A stretch of DNA of 64,000 bases, taken from Phycisphaerales bacterium. GTDB lineage: Bacteria > Planctomycetota > Phycisphaerae > Phycisphaerales > SM1A02. Below the pieces are notes generated by a model that saw only the letters and a list, made by a program, of their open reading frames with translations, was not told where the DNA came from and searched no databases. The position numbers and the translations under genes are program-made. Shown here piece after piece: positions 34,035 through 43,523 of the stretch. Numbering within the stretch: position 1 is the stretch's first letter; each line of letters starts with the position of its first letter. Location: NCBI GenBank assembly GCA_029242715.1, contig JAQWTL010000019.1, positions 1 through 64,000 of the forward strand, read 5' to 3'.

Positions 34035-34775
34035 TCAGTGCCGTCGTCGACGCTTCAGGCCATAGCCTGCAAAGGCCAGCAGGAGCAGACCTGATGGTGC
34101 GGGAATCGCTGTGATTTCGAATGTCAGGTATTCAAAATCCGGTCCACCACTATCGGAGTCCTGGAAACCAAGTGTCTCGGCATAGCTCCACATGCCAGCC
34201 TGCATTGTGAGGAACTGGATCGGTTCTTGAGTTGACAGGCCACCTTGATCAACCGCGTTCATGTAGAACGAGCCATTGTTGCCCTCTTCAAGGCTTGATA
34301 CCGACATGGCTTCAGAATTGACACCGGGAATCCAGTTGAACGCGCCGCTGAGCATGGTGTTATTGCCTACCGGGAAGACATCGAATGTTCCTCCGGCATC
34401 AATGTTGTATTGCCACGTGGCTGATTGTGGAACAGTGGCTTGAGAGGTTACGACGGTGGGTTTGCCCGGAGTGTCTGGATACTGGACGCCATCGAACATG
34501 GTGAGTACTGACAGTCCAGCAGCCGTATCTGCAAGCAAGATCGAAATTCGTCCCTGTGTCTCGATACCGTCCTTCTGGAGTGCGGCATTGACGGTGTTCA
34601 TGTCGGCCGTGGAGAAACCAGTGCCTGGTGTTGACAGGATGTCACTGAACTCGCCAGATGCGATATTGATCTCCGTTCCTGACCAGGAGACGAAGCGTGC
34701 CGCTGATTCGGCGATTACCGGGGTACTCGCCGCCAAGGTGAACATGGCTGCGAGCAAGTGCCGCATGGGATTCAT
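34035..34775 (-). CDS. secreted protein with PEP-CTERM-like anchor
   Basis: From the ATG at 34775 (AAGGAAC upstream) the protein has 246 residues and a signal peptide (HLLAAMFTLAASTPVIA). A beta-rich domain follows with no recognised family (RFVSWSGTEINIASGEFSDI). The end, IPAPSGLLLLAFAGYGLK with four arginines and His, is a PEP-CTERM-like tail of the same kind as at 17.9 kb. It should be exported, and processed if the cell has an exosortase. Function unknown. Confidence 0.72.
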   Translation of the reverse strand: MNPMRHLLAAMFTLAASTPVIAESAARFVSWSGTEINIASGEFSDILSTPGTGFSTADMNTVNAALQKDGIETQGRISILLADTAAGLSVLTMFDGVQYPDTPGKPTVVTSQATVPQSATWQYNIDAGGTFDVFPVGNNTMLSGAFNWIPGVNSEAMSVSSLEEGNNGSFYMNAVDQGGLSTQEPIQFLTMQAGMWSYAETLGFQDSDSGGPDFEYLTFEITAIPAPSGLLLLAFAGYGLKRRRRH

Positions 34776-34893
34776 CAACAAGTTCCTTGCTCTTCCTCAA
34801 CCGCCCTCAGCGGCATCGAAACCCAGTATACCCAAGGGCTTGCAAGGAACAAGCAGGATCAGCCAGAAGGGCTCTGGAGAGCTCCAGGAGGGG

Positions 34894-36339
34894 CTAGAGC
34901 AGGGGGCTGAGCATTCCAGCAGCATTTCGTGCAAGGCGACGCTTCCATCCTGCATTGAGCCATTCCTGGCCCTTGATTTCAGTGGAATCGTTCTGATACG
35001 ACAGCTGCAGCAGCCGTAGTTGCCCGGCAAAATCGGGGTTCCAGCCAAGCATGTTGACCTCGAAGTTGAGCTCCATGCTCCTGCGATCCAGATTGGCCGA
35101 GCCGAGCATGAACAGTTGCCGATCGACCGTAAGCGTCTTGGCATGAAGCAACCCGGCGTTGAAATGATAGATCCGGACCCCCGCTCGAAGGATGTCCTCA
35201 TAGTGGCTTCGACTTGCCAGTGATACGAGCCGGGAGTCATTTCTGGCGGGCAGAATGAGTGTTGTTGCTACGCCACGCCGCGCCGCGGCAATGAGCGCGG
35301 TCTCTGTTGCAACATCAGGCACAAAGTAGGGCGTTGTGAGAATGATTTCCTCGCTGGCCACGTGGAAGCATGACTGGAGGACCATCGTGAAACTTCCATG
35401 GTCGAGGTTTGGTCCACTGGCGATGATCTGGACGTCGGCCCCGTCCTGTTGGACGTGAGGAAGTTCTTCGTAGAGACCCTCGACGGTTTCGCCTGTTTCC
35501 AGGAACCAGTCTTCCAGGAAAAGTTCCTGAAGATCATGTACCGCTGGTCCGTTGATCCGGACCATGCAGTCAACCCAGGGCGCGAACTTCGCCTTGGGTG
35601 CAAATGACGGATCAGCGATGTTCTGGCTGCCCACATAGCCAATCTTGTTATCAATGACGACGATCTTGCGGTGGTTTCGAAGATCGATCCGGGCAATGGT
35701 GATTCGAAAAAGGCTGGCAGGCAGGGCTTCCACGACCTGAACACCATCTGCTTCCATCTCGCGGCTCAGATCTGAACGCAGAAAATCCCTGGATCCCATG
35801 GAGTCCACCAGGACCCGGCAGTGAACACCGCGTTTGGCCGCAGCTCGCAGGGCAGAGGCTACCTGACGCCCCGTATCGTCCGCCAGGTAGATGTAGGTCA
35901 ACAGGTGAACATTACGTGTCGCATTCTCGATGTCTTCGAGCAGTGGTTTCAGGAAGTTTTCAGAATCGATTTCCAGATCGAGATGATTGCCACCCAGGAG
36001 ATCAGAGGGGCACAGGTTTTCAGCCAGAGTGAACACTCGCCGATAGGGCGAAGGCGTTCGAGGTTCCATGCCAGGGAGATCTTCAAGATCAGGTTGCTCG
36101 TTGGGTGCATTATTAGCATGCAGCGATATGTGTCGGTGGTGCCTTACTCTGCCGAAATAGATTCCACCTACAAGCAGGTAGGCCAGAGCACCCAGGTATG
36201 GAATAAGGATGATGAACACCACCCAGGCAAGTCTTGTTTCGCTGGTCCCACGACGACGCAGCAGGATATGCATCAGTAGCACGATGAATATTGCGGCATC
36301 GACGACGATCAGGCTCAGGATGATGAGGAGGTGAATCAC
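34894..36339 (-). CDS. cls: cardiolipin synthase-like phospholipase D family protein
   Basis: The GTG at 36339 overlaps the stop of the upstream gene (GTGA) and puts the first transmembrane helix at the N-terminus, giving 481 residues. Two hydrophobic helices precede two phospholipase D domains with HKD motifs: NHRKIVVID in the first and LHAKTLTVD with GSANLDRRS in the second. Bacterial cardiolipin synthase of this kind joins two phosphatidylglycerols in the inner membrane. It is the last gene of the murC operon, which ties lipid synthesis to cell-wall synthesis and division. Confidence 0.87.
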   Translation of the reverse strand: MIHLLIILSLIVVDAAIFIVLLMHILLRRRGTSETRLAWVVFIILIPYLGALAYLLVGGIYFGRVRHHRHISLHANNAPNEQPDLEDLPGMEPRTPSPYRRVFTLAENLCPSDLLGGNHLDLEIDSENFLKPLLEDIENATRNVHLLTYIYLADDTGRQVASALRAAAKRGVHCRVLVDSMGSRDFLRSDLSREMEADGVQVVEALPASLFRITIARIDLRNHRKIVVIDNKIGYVGSQNIADPSFAPKAKFAPWVDCMVRINGPAVHDLQELFLEDWFLETGETVEGLYEELPHVQQDGADVQIIASGPNLDHGSFTMVLQSCFHVASEEIILTTPYFVPDVATETALIAAARRGVATTLILPARNDSRLVSLASRSHYEDILRAGVRIYHFNAGLLHAKTLTVDRQLFMLGSANLDRRSMELNFEVNMLGWNPDFAGQLRLLQLSYQNDSTEIKGQEWLNAGWKRRLARNAAGMLSPLL

Positions 36340-37022
36340 TTTGGTGATGTTCCCGTTTGTTCCCGAACCTCGCAACCCGCGAGCGATGTAAATAAGAACC
36401 AGCAGATCATGGCTAGCACCCAGACGGCAGTAGTGATGATCCACTCCTGTGCGATTGGAGAATCATTTCCGGCACTGGCCATGGTCCAGAGGCTGCTGAG
36501 GGGACTGAATCCTGCCATCCAGGAGGCTGAATCATCAAACCACAGGACAACGGGTGCCACCAGGGCCATCAGCAGACAGCAGGCCATCATGGCCACCCGT
36601 CGGCCCGGGCGTGTCCGGCAACGTCCCCACGCGGCAAGGGCACCGGCCAGAAGGCCCCAGCCTGTGAGGGTCATGGCGATCAGGACCGTTCGAGGCATGG
36701 TCCAGGTGGTGACGAGGCCTGCTGGCCATGCAATCAGTTGAGCCGTCAGCAGCAGGATGCTTGTTTCCCTGAGTGTTCGCTGGGTTGAGAGGGGACGTGT
36801 GGTGGCCATTGCGGCCATCGGCCAGACAACGATCAGTCCGATGGCCGCCATGACCAGCATGAGGCGGACACCCGGTAGCCATGTTTCTGGTGATGGCAAC
36901 AACGGACGCTTGAGTCCGATGACGAGAACCCAGGAGATCAACAGCCAGGTTGAACCAAAAAAGACTACGAGCCGTTGGGCCAGGAACGGACTTCCGGCTA
37001 CGGGGACAAGCCGTCTGTTCAC
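36336..37022 (-). CDS. six-helix membrane protein between ftsQ and cls
   Basis: The 228-residue protein has about six hydrophobic segments and no recognised motif; it contains several tryptophans and arginines at helix ends. It overlaps ftsQ upstream and cls downstream by four bases each, so it is co-translated with both. The site is where ftsA would stand in many cell-wall clusters, but it is not FtsA, which is a soluble actin-like protein. I do not recognise the family. The context suggests a cell-envelope or division role. Confidence 0.65.
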   Translation of the reverse strand: MNRRLVPVAGSPFLAQRLVVFFGSTWLLISWVLVIGLKRPLLPSPETWLPGVRLMLVMAAIGLIVVWPMAAMATTRPLSTQRTLRETSILLLTAQLIAWPAGLVTTWTMPRTVLIAMTLTGWGLLAGALAAWGRCRTRPGRRVAMMACCLLMALVAPVVLWFDDSASWMAGFSPLSSLWTMASAGNDSPIAQEWIITTAVWVLAMICWFLFTSLAGCEVREQTGTSPK

Positions 37023-37900
37023 CTCTTGACCACGACGGACGCGTCAGTAATGTCGACTTCGCCTGGGTGGTACTGGTCGATACGACCAGAGATCTGATAC
37101 AGGCGATCAAGTCTTGCGACCTTGCGTTCCAGGAGTGATTCCATGGCACGCTCGTCACCAGGAGCCGAGCCCCAGATCACACGGCTGCCATTGTCGGTGA
37201 TCAGCACCAGACTGCCTGTTGCGGGGTAACGGGAAAGGTCAATGGCCTCGACCTGCTGGATCCATTCAGCCTGCTGGATGTGATCCAGGACACGCATGGC
37301 TGCTGTCAGGTCGCCGCCTGACCAGGTCTCGCGTGGATGTGTCGGTCGGCTGTAGCGAGGGTTGATGATCGTGACGACATGGACATCGCCACTGACGCCA
37401 CAACCCGCAGGAAGTACACGAGCGGCTTGGTCGATCAGAGTCGTTCCGTGACGATCCCGTACACGCGCCATGGGCGTCACCAGCGTGGCATCAATCGTGA
37501 CTTCCTGGCGGCCGGAACGTCGGACCTGAGCAACCTCCTGGAAAAAACCCGAATCGAGCAGGCGCTGGCGGGTGGCTTCCAGGTCTGCTCGTGAAAGAGA
37601 GGTTCCCTGCAACTGCGATTCGCCCACGGATCTGAGGTGTTCCATCAGACTCGGGCCAGCCCAGAGCGGGGGGTGCTCAAATCGGACTTCGACCTGGTCG
37701 ACTGGCTGTTCAACTCGTCTGCCGATCGCGGGGATGAAGGCAATGAAGGTAATCATGGCAGCTGCGATGCCAAAGCCCATCCAGCCTCTTCGGCCTGCAG
37801 GAGTCATCGACCACTGCCATAGATTGACCGGTGCCGTGAAGCAGCGATCAAACCACCGCCCATCACTGGCGGAACGCGAATTGGAGCGACGTGAACCCAT
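37019..37900 (-). CDS. ftsQ: FtsQ-like cell division protein
   Basis: The 293-residue protein has a short cytoplasmic N-terminus, one transmembrane helix at about residues 41-60, and a periplasmic part. That part starts with a POTRA-like region (LRSVGESQLQGTSLSRADL) and continues with a beta domain (GSLVLITDNGSRVIWGSAP and YHPGEVDITDASVVVKR). This layout, and the place directly after ddl, are those of FtsQ/DivIB, which recruits late division proteins. Sequence alone is weakly conserved in the family, so the call rests partly on position. The stop overlaps the next gene. Confidence 0.7.
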   Translation of the reverse strand: MGSRRSNSRSASDGRWFDRCFTAPVNLWQWSMTPAGRRGWMGFGIAAAMITFIAFIPAIGRRVEQPVDQVEVRFEHPPLWAGPSLMEHLRSVGESQLQGTSLSRADLEATRQRLLDSGFFQEVAQVRRSGRQEVTIDATLVTPMARVRDRHGTTLIDQAARVLPAGCGVSGDVHVVTIINPRYSRPTHPRETWSGGDLTAAMRVLDHIQQAEWIQQVEAIDLSRYPATGSLVLITDNGSRVIWGSAPGDERAMESLLERKVARLDRLYQISGRIDQYHPGEVDITDASVVVKR

Positions 37901-37911
37901 GTCTCGTCAGA

Positions 37912-38853
37912 TCATCGGCTTGCGGGCCCGGGACCCTTGAGAGAGGAGGGTTCCGGGGAGTCAATTGCCATGTCCACCAGCTTCTGGCAGAGGACTGGCA
38001 GTGGCCAGCCCCTGGCAGCAGCGGCTTTGGGCAGCAGGGAGTGGTCGGTAAAGCCGGGCATCGTGTTGATCTCCAGTAACCATGGGCCCTGGTCATCAAG
38101 AAGGAAGTCCACTCGGGACAGGTGCCGCACGCCGAGCCCCTTGTGCAGGGCCATCGCTGCTGAGGTCATGGCATCCTGCAAGATGGGATCGATCTGTGGA
38201 TTGATCACATAGTTGGTGTCGTCCCGCTGGTACTTCGCTTCGTAGTCATAGAGGCCCTGTGCAGCTTGGATCTCGATGATTGGCAGGGTTTCATCGCCGA
38301 TGATTCCAACGGTCAGTTCCCGGCCATCGACATAGGTTTCAACAAGCACACCTTCACCATGCGATGCCATTCGGGCAATCGCTTCATCTCTTTGAAGTTC
38401 CGTTCTGGCGACATTCAGATCGAGACTGGACCCCTCTGCTACTGGCTTGACGACTACTGGTGGTGGCAGAGTGGAGATCATGGAAGATTGCAGGCATTCC
38501 CATGGTGGCGTCAGGATTCCGAGTTCTGTGGCGATCTGTTTGGTCTGGACCTTGTTCATGGCAGCAGCAGCAGCCAGAGCGCCACATCCAACAAATGGTC
38601 GGCCGTCTGATTCAAGAAGCTGCTGAAGTTGACCACCTTCGCCCCAGGGGCCATGCAGGACCGGGAAGATGACATCGGCGTCGATCTTGCCCAGATCCAA
38701 TTCGCCATCTCGTGGAATGACATGCTCTATGACCGTTTCGCGATCAGCTTTCCGGAGGGCTTCAGCAACGGAAGCACCGGAGGCCAGGCTGACATCATGC
38801 TCGCCATCCGGACCACCCATCAGCACCGCGATGATTGAACGTTCAGATGTCAT
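37912..38853 (-). CDS. ddl: D-alanine--D-alanine ligase
   Basis: The 313-residue ATP-grasp enzyme has VLMGGPDGEHDVSLASG at the start, HGPWGEGGQLQQLLE in the first domain, and the VDFLLDDQGPWLLEINTMPG motif that ligates magnesium at the end. It joins two D-alanines for the peptidoglycan stem in the cytoplasm. The ATG overlaps the murB stop by four bases; ftsQ follows after 11 bases. HDVS in place of the commoner HEVS is a conservative change. Confidence 0.93.
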   Translation of the reverse strand: MTSERSIIAVLMGGPDGEHDVSLASGASVAEALRKADRETVIEHVIPRDGELDLGKIDADVIFPVLHGPWGEGGQLQQLLESDGRPFVGCGALAAAAAMNKVQTKQIATELGILTPPWECLQSSMISTLPPPVVVKPVAEGSSLDLNVARTELQRDEAIARMASHGEGVLVETYVDGRELTVGIIGDETLPIIEIQAAQGLYDYEAKYQRDDTNYVINPQIDPILQDAMTSAAMALHKGLGVRHLSRVDFLLDDQGPWLLEINTMPGFTDHSLLPKAAAARGWPLPVLCQKLVDMAIDSPEPSSLKGPGPASR

Positions 38854-39797
38854 GGCATCGGAGCCCCGGGATCATCGCACCAGATCACGACCTCGGGTTG
38901 AATCGTCGTACCGCAGTGTTCCAGGACACGCTGCTGAACCTGTTTCATCAGTTTCATGACATCACGTGCTGTTGCCTGCGGTGTCGTGGAGATGAAATTG
39001 GCATGGCGATCACTGACGGTGGCGCCTCCAACAGAAAGTCCCTTGAGCCCGGCCTCATCGATGAGCCGACCTGCAGGAAGCCGAGTGCCCTCTACGCTCG
39101 GATTTCGAAAGGCGCAGCCAGCAGAACTGTCGGCCATTGGTTGGGAGGCAGACTTCTGGGCAAAGATCTCACGAACGCGGCCGCGGACCGCCATGGGGTC
39201 ATCTGGTTGGAGGTGGAGGATTGCCGAGAGGATGATTCCATTGGGGAGATTGCTCTTCCGGTAGTCGAACTTGAGCTGTTCGGTTTCAAGTTCCAGTCGA
39301 TTACCTTCCATGTCCAGCATTGAAACGGATTCCACGGCCTGGCCGATATCGCCAAAGCTGCCACCGGCATTCATTCGCAGCGCACCGCCCAGTGTTCCCG
39401 GGATACCAGCCAGTTGACTGATTCCATCAAGGCCCTGGCGAGCACTTTCATTGACCATCTTGAAGAGATCGGCTCCGGCCATTGCCAGCATGCGATCAAC
39501 CTCGCCATCCTTGTTGTATCGGCGACGTGTGAAGGTCTCGTGATCCAGTTGAAGAACGATTCCGTCAACGCCTGCATCATCGACGAGGAGGTTGGCGCCT
39601 CCGCCCAGCACCCGGACTGGTGTACCGGACTGATGGCATCGCCGAAGCAGAGTGGCCAGAGAGTCCTCGGTCTCGGGCTTGATGAGCATCTCGGTGCGGC
39701 CACCGATGCCAAACCATGTTCTGGCACCAATGGGTGCATCAAACTCGATTTTCAGATCAAGACCACCAACCAGGCTTGAACGGGCAGAGTCCATCAT
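38850..39797 (-). CDS. murB: UDP-N-acetylmuramate dehydrogenase
   Basis: The 315-residue FAD enzyme has NTWFGIGG-like RTWFGIGGRTEMLIKP at the N-terminus. Flavin contacts follow in VRVLGGGANLLVDD and LAGIPGTLGGALRMNAGG, and the catalytic serine lies in SSAGCAFRNP. Its length fits the short type II MurB. It reduces UDP-GlcNAc enolpyruvate to UDP-MurNAc with NADPH. It overlaps murC upstream and ddl downstream by four bases each, so the three are translationally coupled. Confidence 0.93.
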   Translation of the reverse strand: MMDSARSSLVGGLDLKIEFDAPIGARTWFGIGGRTEMLIKPETEDSLATLLRRCHQSGTPVRVLGGGANLLVDDAGVDGIVLQLDHETFTRRRYNKDGEVDRMLAMAGADLFKMVNESARQGLDGISQLAGIPGTLGGALRMNAGGSFGDIGQAVESVSMLDMEGNRLELETEQLKFDYRKSNLPNGIILSAILHLQPDDPMAVRGRVREIFAQKSASQPMADSSAGCAFRNPSVEGTRLPAGRLIDEAGLKGLSVGGATVSDRHANFISTTPQATARDVMKLMKQVQQRVLEHCGTTIQPEVVIWCDDPGAPMP

Positions 39798-41263
39798 GTT
39801 GTTCCAGCCATGAAGTCACGTCCGATCGTCCAGACTGGCCCGGCGCCCATGATCACGACCAGGTCACCATCGCGACATTCTGTTGCGAGGTACTCGGTGA
39901 TGTCATCAAACTCCGGGATGTGCCTGGCCAGTACGCCTCGCTCGTCAAGTTTCTCAACGAGATCAACCGCGCTGACCCGTTGCTTCTCAGCGAGTGAATC
40001 CCGCACGAAGTAGATCCGGGGCATGATGACCTCGTCGGCACTGGCAAAGCTTTCGGCAAAGTGATCCAGCAGGAATCGTGTTCGGCTGTGCTGGTGAGGC
40101 TGGAATACGCAGATGAGACGATCCGGTTTCTCGGCCAGTTTCAGTGCCTTCAGGGTCTGCTCGATTTCAGTTGGGTGATGGCCATAGTCGTCATAGACGA
40201 CTGCGGTTCCTCCATCCGCTGTAGATCTCTCGCCCAGCCTCTGCATGCGGCGGTCAAGGCCGTTGAACGTGGCCATGGCATTGGAGGCATCTTCCCATTC
40301 GGCACCAAGTTGATGGGCAAGAATGACAGCGGCGGCAGCATTCATCGCATTGTGGCCGCCGGGCATGTGGTTGGTCCATTGCGTCACCCACATGCCTTCA
40401 CGAAGAATGCCGACACGCAGCACGTTGGCGTCGTACACGACCTGGTAATCAGCTTCAGGATGAAAGCCGAAGGTTGATACATGGCAGGCAAGACTTGGAG
40501 TGATCGCTTGTCTCCGGGCGCCAGTGTGGGCGATCAGCAGAGAACCACCTTCTTCAGCAGGAGGCAGGAGGCTTGCGAATTCACCAAAGGCTTCGATGAT
40601 CGCTTCAAGCGAGCCATAGATATCGAGGTGGTCTTCCTCGATGTTGTTGATCAGGGCCAGGTCGGGTCGGTGATGATGAAAAGATCGGTTGAACTCGCAA
40701 GCTTCACACACCAGGATGCCCGGCTCGCCTTCGTGAGGCCCCTGGGGCACGGTCGGGGCGCCGGCACGTGCACCGCCACCGATCTGGTTGCAACTGGCGC
40801 CGATGATGAAGCTGGGGTCGAGCCCGCATTCGATCAGGATGTGGCAGAGCATTGATGCCGTCGTGCTCTTGCCATGGGTTCCACTGATGGCGATGCTCAG
40901 GTGATGTCGCTGGAGTTGTCCCAGTGCTTCGGCGTAGGTCAGGACCGGGATGCCAAGGGATCGTGCTGCGGTGACCTCTGGGTGATCCTCCGGAATCGCG
41001 GCGGAGGCGATCAGCAGTTCGGTTCCATCCGGGATGTTCTGGGAAGGTTGGCCCAGGTTCAGCCTGATCCCTCCGGCGGCGAGGGCCTCGGTTATCTCGG
41101 TGGGTGACTGGTCTGAGCCGGTGCAATGGCATTCCCGAGCCATCAGCATGCGAGCCAGGCCGCTCATGCCACAACCCCCGATTCCAACGAGATGAAGACG
41201 CCTGCCGGGTCGCAGATCGATGTCTTCTCGTCCGGTCTCTTCAGGAGCAGTCAAGGCGGGCAT
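39794..41263 (-). CDS. murC: UDP-N-acetylmuramate--L-alanine ligase
   Basis: From the ATG at 41263 the protein has 489 residues; an ATG at 41317 would add 18 residues and lie only 11 bases from the divergent regulator start. The Rossmann N-terminus reads LHLVGIGGCGMSGLARM, the ATP loop is ISGTHGKSTTASM, and the Mur-ligase signatures VYDDYGHHPTEIEQTLKAL and VFQPHQHSRTR follow. It adds L-alanine to UDP-MurNAc, the first stem residue. It heads a six-gene operon of murC, murB, ddl, ftsQ, a membrane protein and cls. Confidence 0.93.
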   Translation of the reverse strand: MPALTAPEETGREDIDLRPGRRLHLVGIGGCGMSGLARMLMARECHCTGSDQSPTEITEALAAGGIRLNLGQPSQNIPDGTELLIASAAIPEDHPEVTAARSLGIPVLTYAEALGQLQRHHLSIAISGTHGKSTTASMLCHILIECGLDPSFIIGASCNQIGGGARAGAPTVPQGPHEGEPGILVCEACEFNRSFHHHRPDLALINNIEEDHLDIYGSLEAIIEAFGEFASLLPPAEEGGSLLIAHTGARRQAITPSLACHVSTFGFHPEADYQVVYDANVLRVGILREGMWVTQWTNHMPGGHNAMNAAAAVILAHQLGAEWEDASNAMATFNGLDRRMQRLGERSTADGGTAVVYDDYGHHPTEIEQTLKALKLAEKPDRLICVFQPHQHSRTRFLLDHFAESFASADEVIMPRIYFVRDSLAEKQRVSAVDLVEKLDERGVLARHIPEFDDITEYLATECRDGDLVVIMGAGPVWTIGRDFMAGTT

Positions 41264-41328
41264 TCCCGGAGTGTAGTGGCGGGGGTGGGGGAGGCGAGGA
41301 ATCTGTCGGTTTGTCATACACTTCGGTC

Positions 41329-42708
41329 ATGTCGACAGCAGATCACGAGGCTATTCACGCGCAACTTCTCATTGTCGAGGACGAAACCGACCATGCCGAG
41401 GTCATGGCCGAGGCTCTCAGGCGTCTGGGGCACGTCTGCACGATCGTGGATGGAGTGACTTCCGCGGAGGAGGAACTTCGCCTGGGCAGCTTCGATGTGA
41501 TCGTGACCGATCTGAGTATGGAGAAGCCTGACTCTGGCCTGGAGGTTCTGCGGTATGCCCGCGAGCATCAGTCTGATTCCGAGGTCATCATGGTCACGGC
41601 CCATGGTGATGTGGGTACGGCCAAGGCGGCGCTTCAGGGTGGCGCGTATGACTTCATCGAGAAGCCACTGGATCTCGAGGTCTTCCGGAACCTGGTGAAC
41701 CGTGCCGTCGAAACCGTTCGACTGCGTCATCACAATGTCCGGTTGCAGGGCAAGGTTGATTCGGCCTTCGGCTTTGAGGGAATCATCGGAGACTCTGCGC
41801 CGATGCGCAAGGTCATCCAGACCATCAAGCAGGTCGGCCCGAGCATGATTCCGGTTCTCATCACAGGCGAGTCGGGAACCGGCAAGGAACTCATCGCCCG
41901 CGCGATTCACAACCAGTCCCAGCGCGTCGAAAAGCGTTATGTCGCCTTCAACTGTGCTGGCCAGAGCGAGAGCCTCCTGGAGGATCAGCTCTTTGGTCAC
42001 GTGAAGGGCGCCTTCACTGGTGCGGAGAAGGATCGTGAGGGCGTCTTCGAGTACGCCGACCATGGAACATTGTTCCTTGATGAGATCGGTGACATGCCAC
42101 TGCCCATGCAATCCAAGCTCCTTCGGGTGCTTGAAACCGGCGAGGTTATTCGACTTGGTACCAACACCGACCATCATGTGGATGTGAGGTTCGTGAGCGC
42201 AACCAATCGCGACCTCAAGCATCAGATCGAGAAGGAAGAATTCCGCGAGGATCTCTACTTCCGGATCAATGGCGCCGAGATCCACCTGCCACCACTTCGC
42301 GAGCGTCGAGAGGACATTCCGTTGCTCGTGAACCACGCAGCCGGTCGCTTTGCCAGCGAACAGGGCAAGCCCCAGCCGGACTTCACCGAGGCGGCCATGC
42401 TCCGACTGGTCGCCTACAACTGGCCAGGCAACATCCGTCAGTTGTTCAATGTCATTCAGCGAATGGTGGTGATGGCGACGACACCGCACATCGATGTGGC
42501 CGAGGTTCCCGATGATGTTCGAATGACCGATGAGGACGAGCACCTGCACATGGGAGCGCTTGCCGGAATCGGACTGGATCGCCTTGAGAAGGAAGCCATG
42601 CGGCAGACGCTGGCGATGACGGGCGGTAATCGCGAGCAGACGGCGGAGCTATTGGGCATCGGCGAGCGGACGCTCTATCGAAAGCTCAAGGAATATGGCC
42701 TGAAGTAG
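41329..42708 (+). CDS. sigma-54-dependent response regulator, NtrC family
   Basis: The 459-residue protein has a receiver domain (residues 10-125) with the phospho-acceptor Asp in VIVTDLSM and the lysine in DFIEKPLD. A complete AAA+ domain follows: Walker [11 protein letters not shown], the sigma-54 contact loop GAFTGAE, and Walker [12 protein letters not shown]. It ends in a Fis-type helix-turn-helix ([19 protein letters not shown]). It activates sigma-54 promoters on phosphorylation. No histidine kinase is adjacent. The ATG is 65 bases from the chosen murC start, so it may share a regulatory region with the wall operon. Confidence 0.93.
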   Translation: MSTADHEAIHAQLLIVEDETDHAEVMAEALRRLGHVCTIVDGVTSAEEELRLGSFDVIVTDLSMEKPDSGLEVLRYAREHQSDSEVIMVTAHGDVGTAKAALQGGAYDFIEKPLDLEVFRNLVNRAVETVRLRHHNVRLQGKVDSAFGFEGIIGDSAPMRKVIQTIKQVGPSMIPVLITGESGTGKELIARAIHNQSQRVEKRYVAFNCAGQSESLLEDQLFGHVKGAFTGAEKDREGVFEYADHGTLFLDEIGDMPLPMQSKLLRVLETGEVIRLGTNTDHHVDVRFVSATNRDLKHQIEKEEFREDLYFRINGAEIHLPPLRERREDIPLLVNHAAGRFASEQGKPQPDFTEAAMLRLVAYNWPGNIRQLFNVIQRMVVMATTPHIDVAEVPDDVRMTDEDEHLHMGALAGIGLDRLEKEAMRQTLAMTGGNREQTAELLGIGERTLYRKLKEYGLK

Positions 42709-42744
42709 GCTTGACCAGGCTTCAAGAACTGCCATCATGGTGGC

Positions 42745-43410
42745 ATGTTCATGACACCCCTGATCGTCGTGGCGTCCTCCGTACTGGCAGGAGCCGATAC
42801 CGCCATCTGGCCGGTTTCCATCGAAACTTCCGGTGAAGATGTTTCCTGGACCAGTCCCTCAGCGGTTCGTCCCGATGGATTGGAGTATGAACTCGAGGTC
42901 ATCCTCACAGGGGTAGCTGTCGATGTCAGCTACCTGGGAATCGGATTCGGCCCGATCGATGTGACTGATCAGTTGCCTGATTCATCTTTCGGAGGTGTCA
43001 TCGATGGACCGTGCCCAATTGATGGTGGCACGACTTCGATCATTGAACCGCCGCCGCCTGATCCAGTGACGATTGCCTTCGACATCTCCTTGCTGCTGGA
43101 TGGCACAGGGCAAGGAAACATCTTGATGGAGAACATCGTTCTCGGAACGGCTACAACCGAGATTCCGATCTTCGGCGAGGTCACGGTTCAACTCGAGAAG
43201 ATCTACGTCGATATGGAAATGACTGTTGATGTACCCCTGCTACCTTGTGCAACGGATATCAACGGCGATGCCCAGACCGATGTCAATGACATCCTTCTGC
43301 TCCTGGCGGCCTACGGGACCACCGATCCGGATTCGGATATCGATGGTGATGGGATAGTCGGGGTCAACGATGTCCTTCAGTTGATCGCCGGTTGGGGGCC
43401 TTGCAACTGA
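42745..43410 (+). CDS. secreted dockerin-tail protein, unknown domain
   Basis: The 221-residue protein has a short signal peptide (PLIVVASSVLAGA). A beta-rich domain of about 150 residues follows that I do not recognise (GLEYELEVILTGVAVDVSY, VTIAFDISLLLDGTGQG). Two dockerin loops (DINGDAQTDVNDIL, DIDGDGIVGVNDVL) end it at GWGPCN. It lies 36 bases after the NtrC-type gene on the same strand. The dockerin tail says it works outside the cytoplasm. Confidence 0.75.
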   Translation: MFMTPLIVVASSVLAGADTAIWPVSIETSGEDVSWTSPSAVRPDGLEYELEVILTGVAVDVSYLGIGFGPIDVTDQLPDSSFGGVIDGPCPIDGGTTSIIEPPPPDPVTIAFDISLLLDGTGQGNILMENIVLGTATTEIPIFGEVTVQLEKIYVDMEMTVDVPLLPCATDINGDAQTDVNDILLLLAAYGTTDPDSDIDGDGIVGVNDVLQLIAGWGPCN

Positions 43411-43487
43411 GCAAGGGCTCTTTATTTGGAATCTCAATTGGCAGGGGATATTCCCCGGTCTACTCTCGTATTGGAAGGAGAGACCCG

Positions 43488-43512
43488 CCAGGGCCGCGCC
43501 CCTTGGCCCTGG
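43488..43512 (+). repeat. GC hairpin before arylsulfotransferase gene
   Basis: CCAGGGCC (43488-43495) pairs perfectly with GGCCCTGG (43505-43512) around a nine-base loop. The right arm ends where the GGGAG ribosome site begins, just before the ATG at 43524. No T-run follows, so it is not a terminator. It could hold the ribosome site in a structure or end the preceding message weakly. Confidence 0.4.
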
Positions 43513-43523
43513 GAGCACTCGTT

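Noticed and set aside
34850-34893. CTGGAG/CTCCAG inverted repeat after cls as a terminator
   Set aside because: The stem is six bases with a two-base loop and no T-run follows on the minus strand.
41104-41328. N-terminal extension of the NtrC-type regulator frame
   Set aside because: It overlaps the murC coding region and precedes the normal receiver start; [19 protein letters not shown] is the expected beginning.
41314-42549. Long minus-strand frame (411 codons) opposite the NtrC-type regulator
   Set aside because: The regulator has complete receiver, AAA+ and Fis motifs on the plus strand, so the opposite frame is a shadow without its own motifs.
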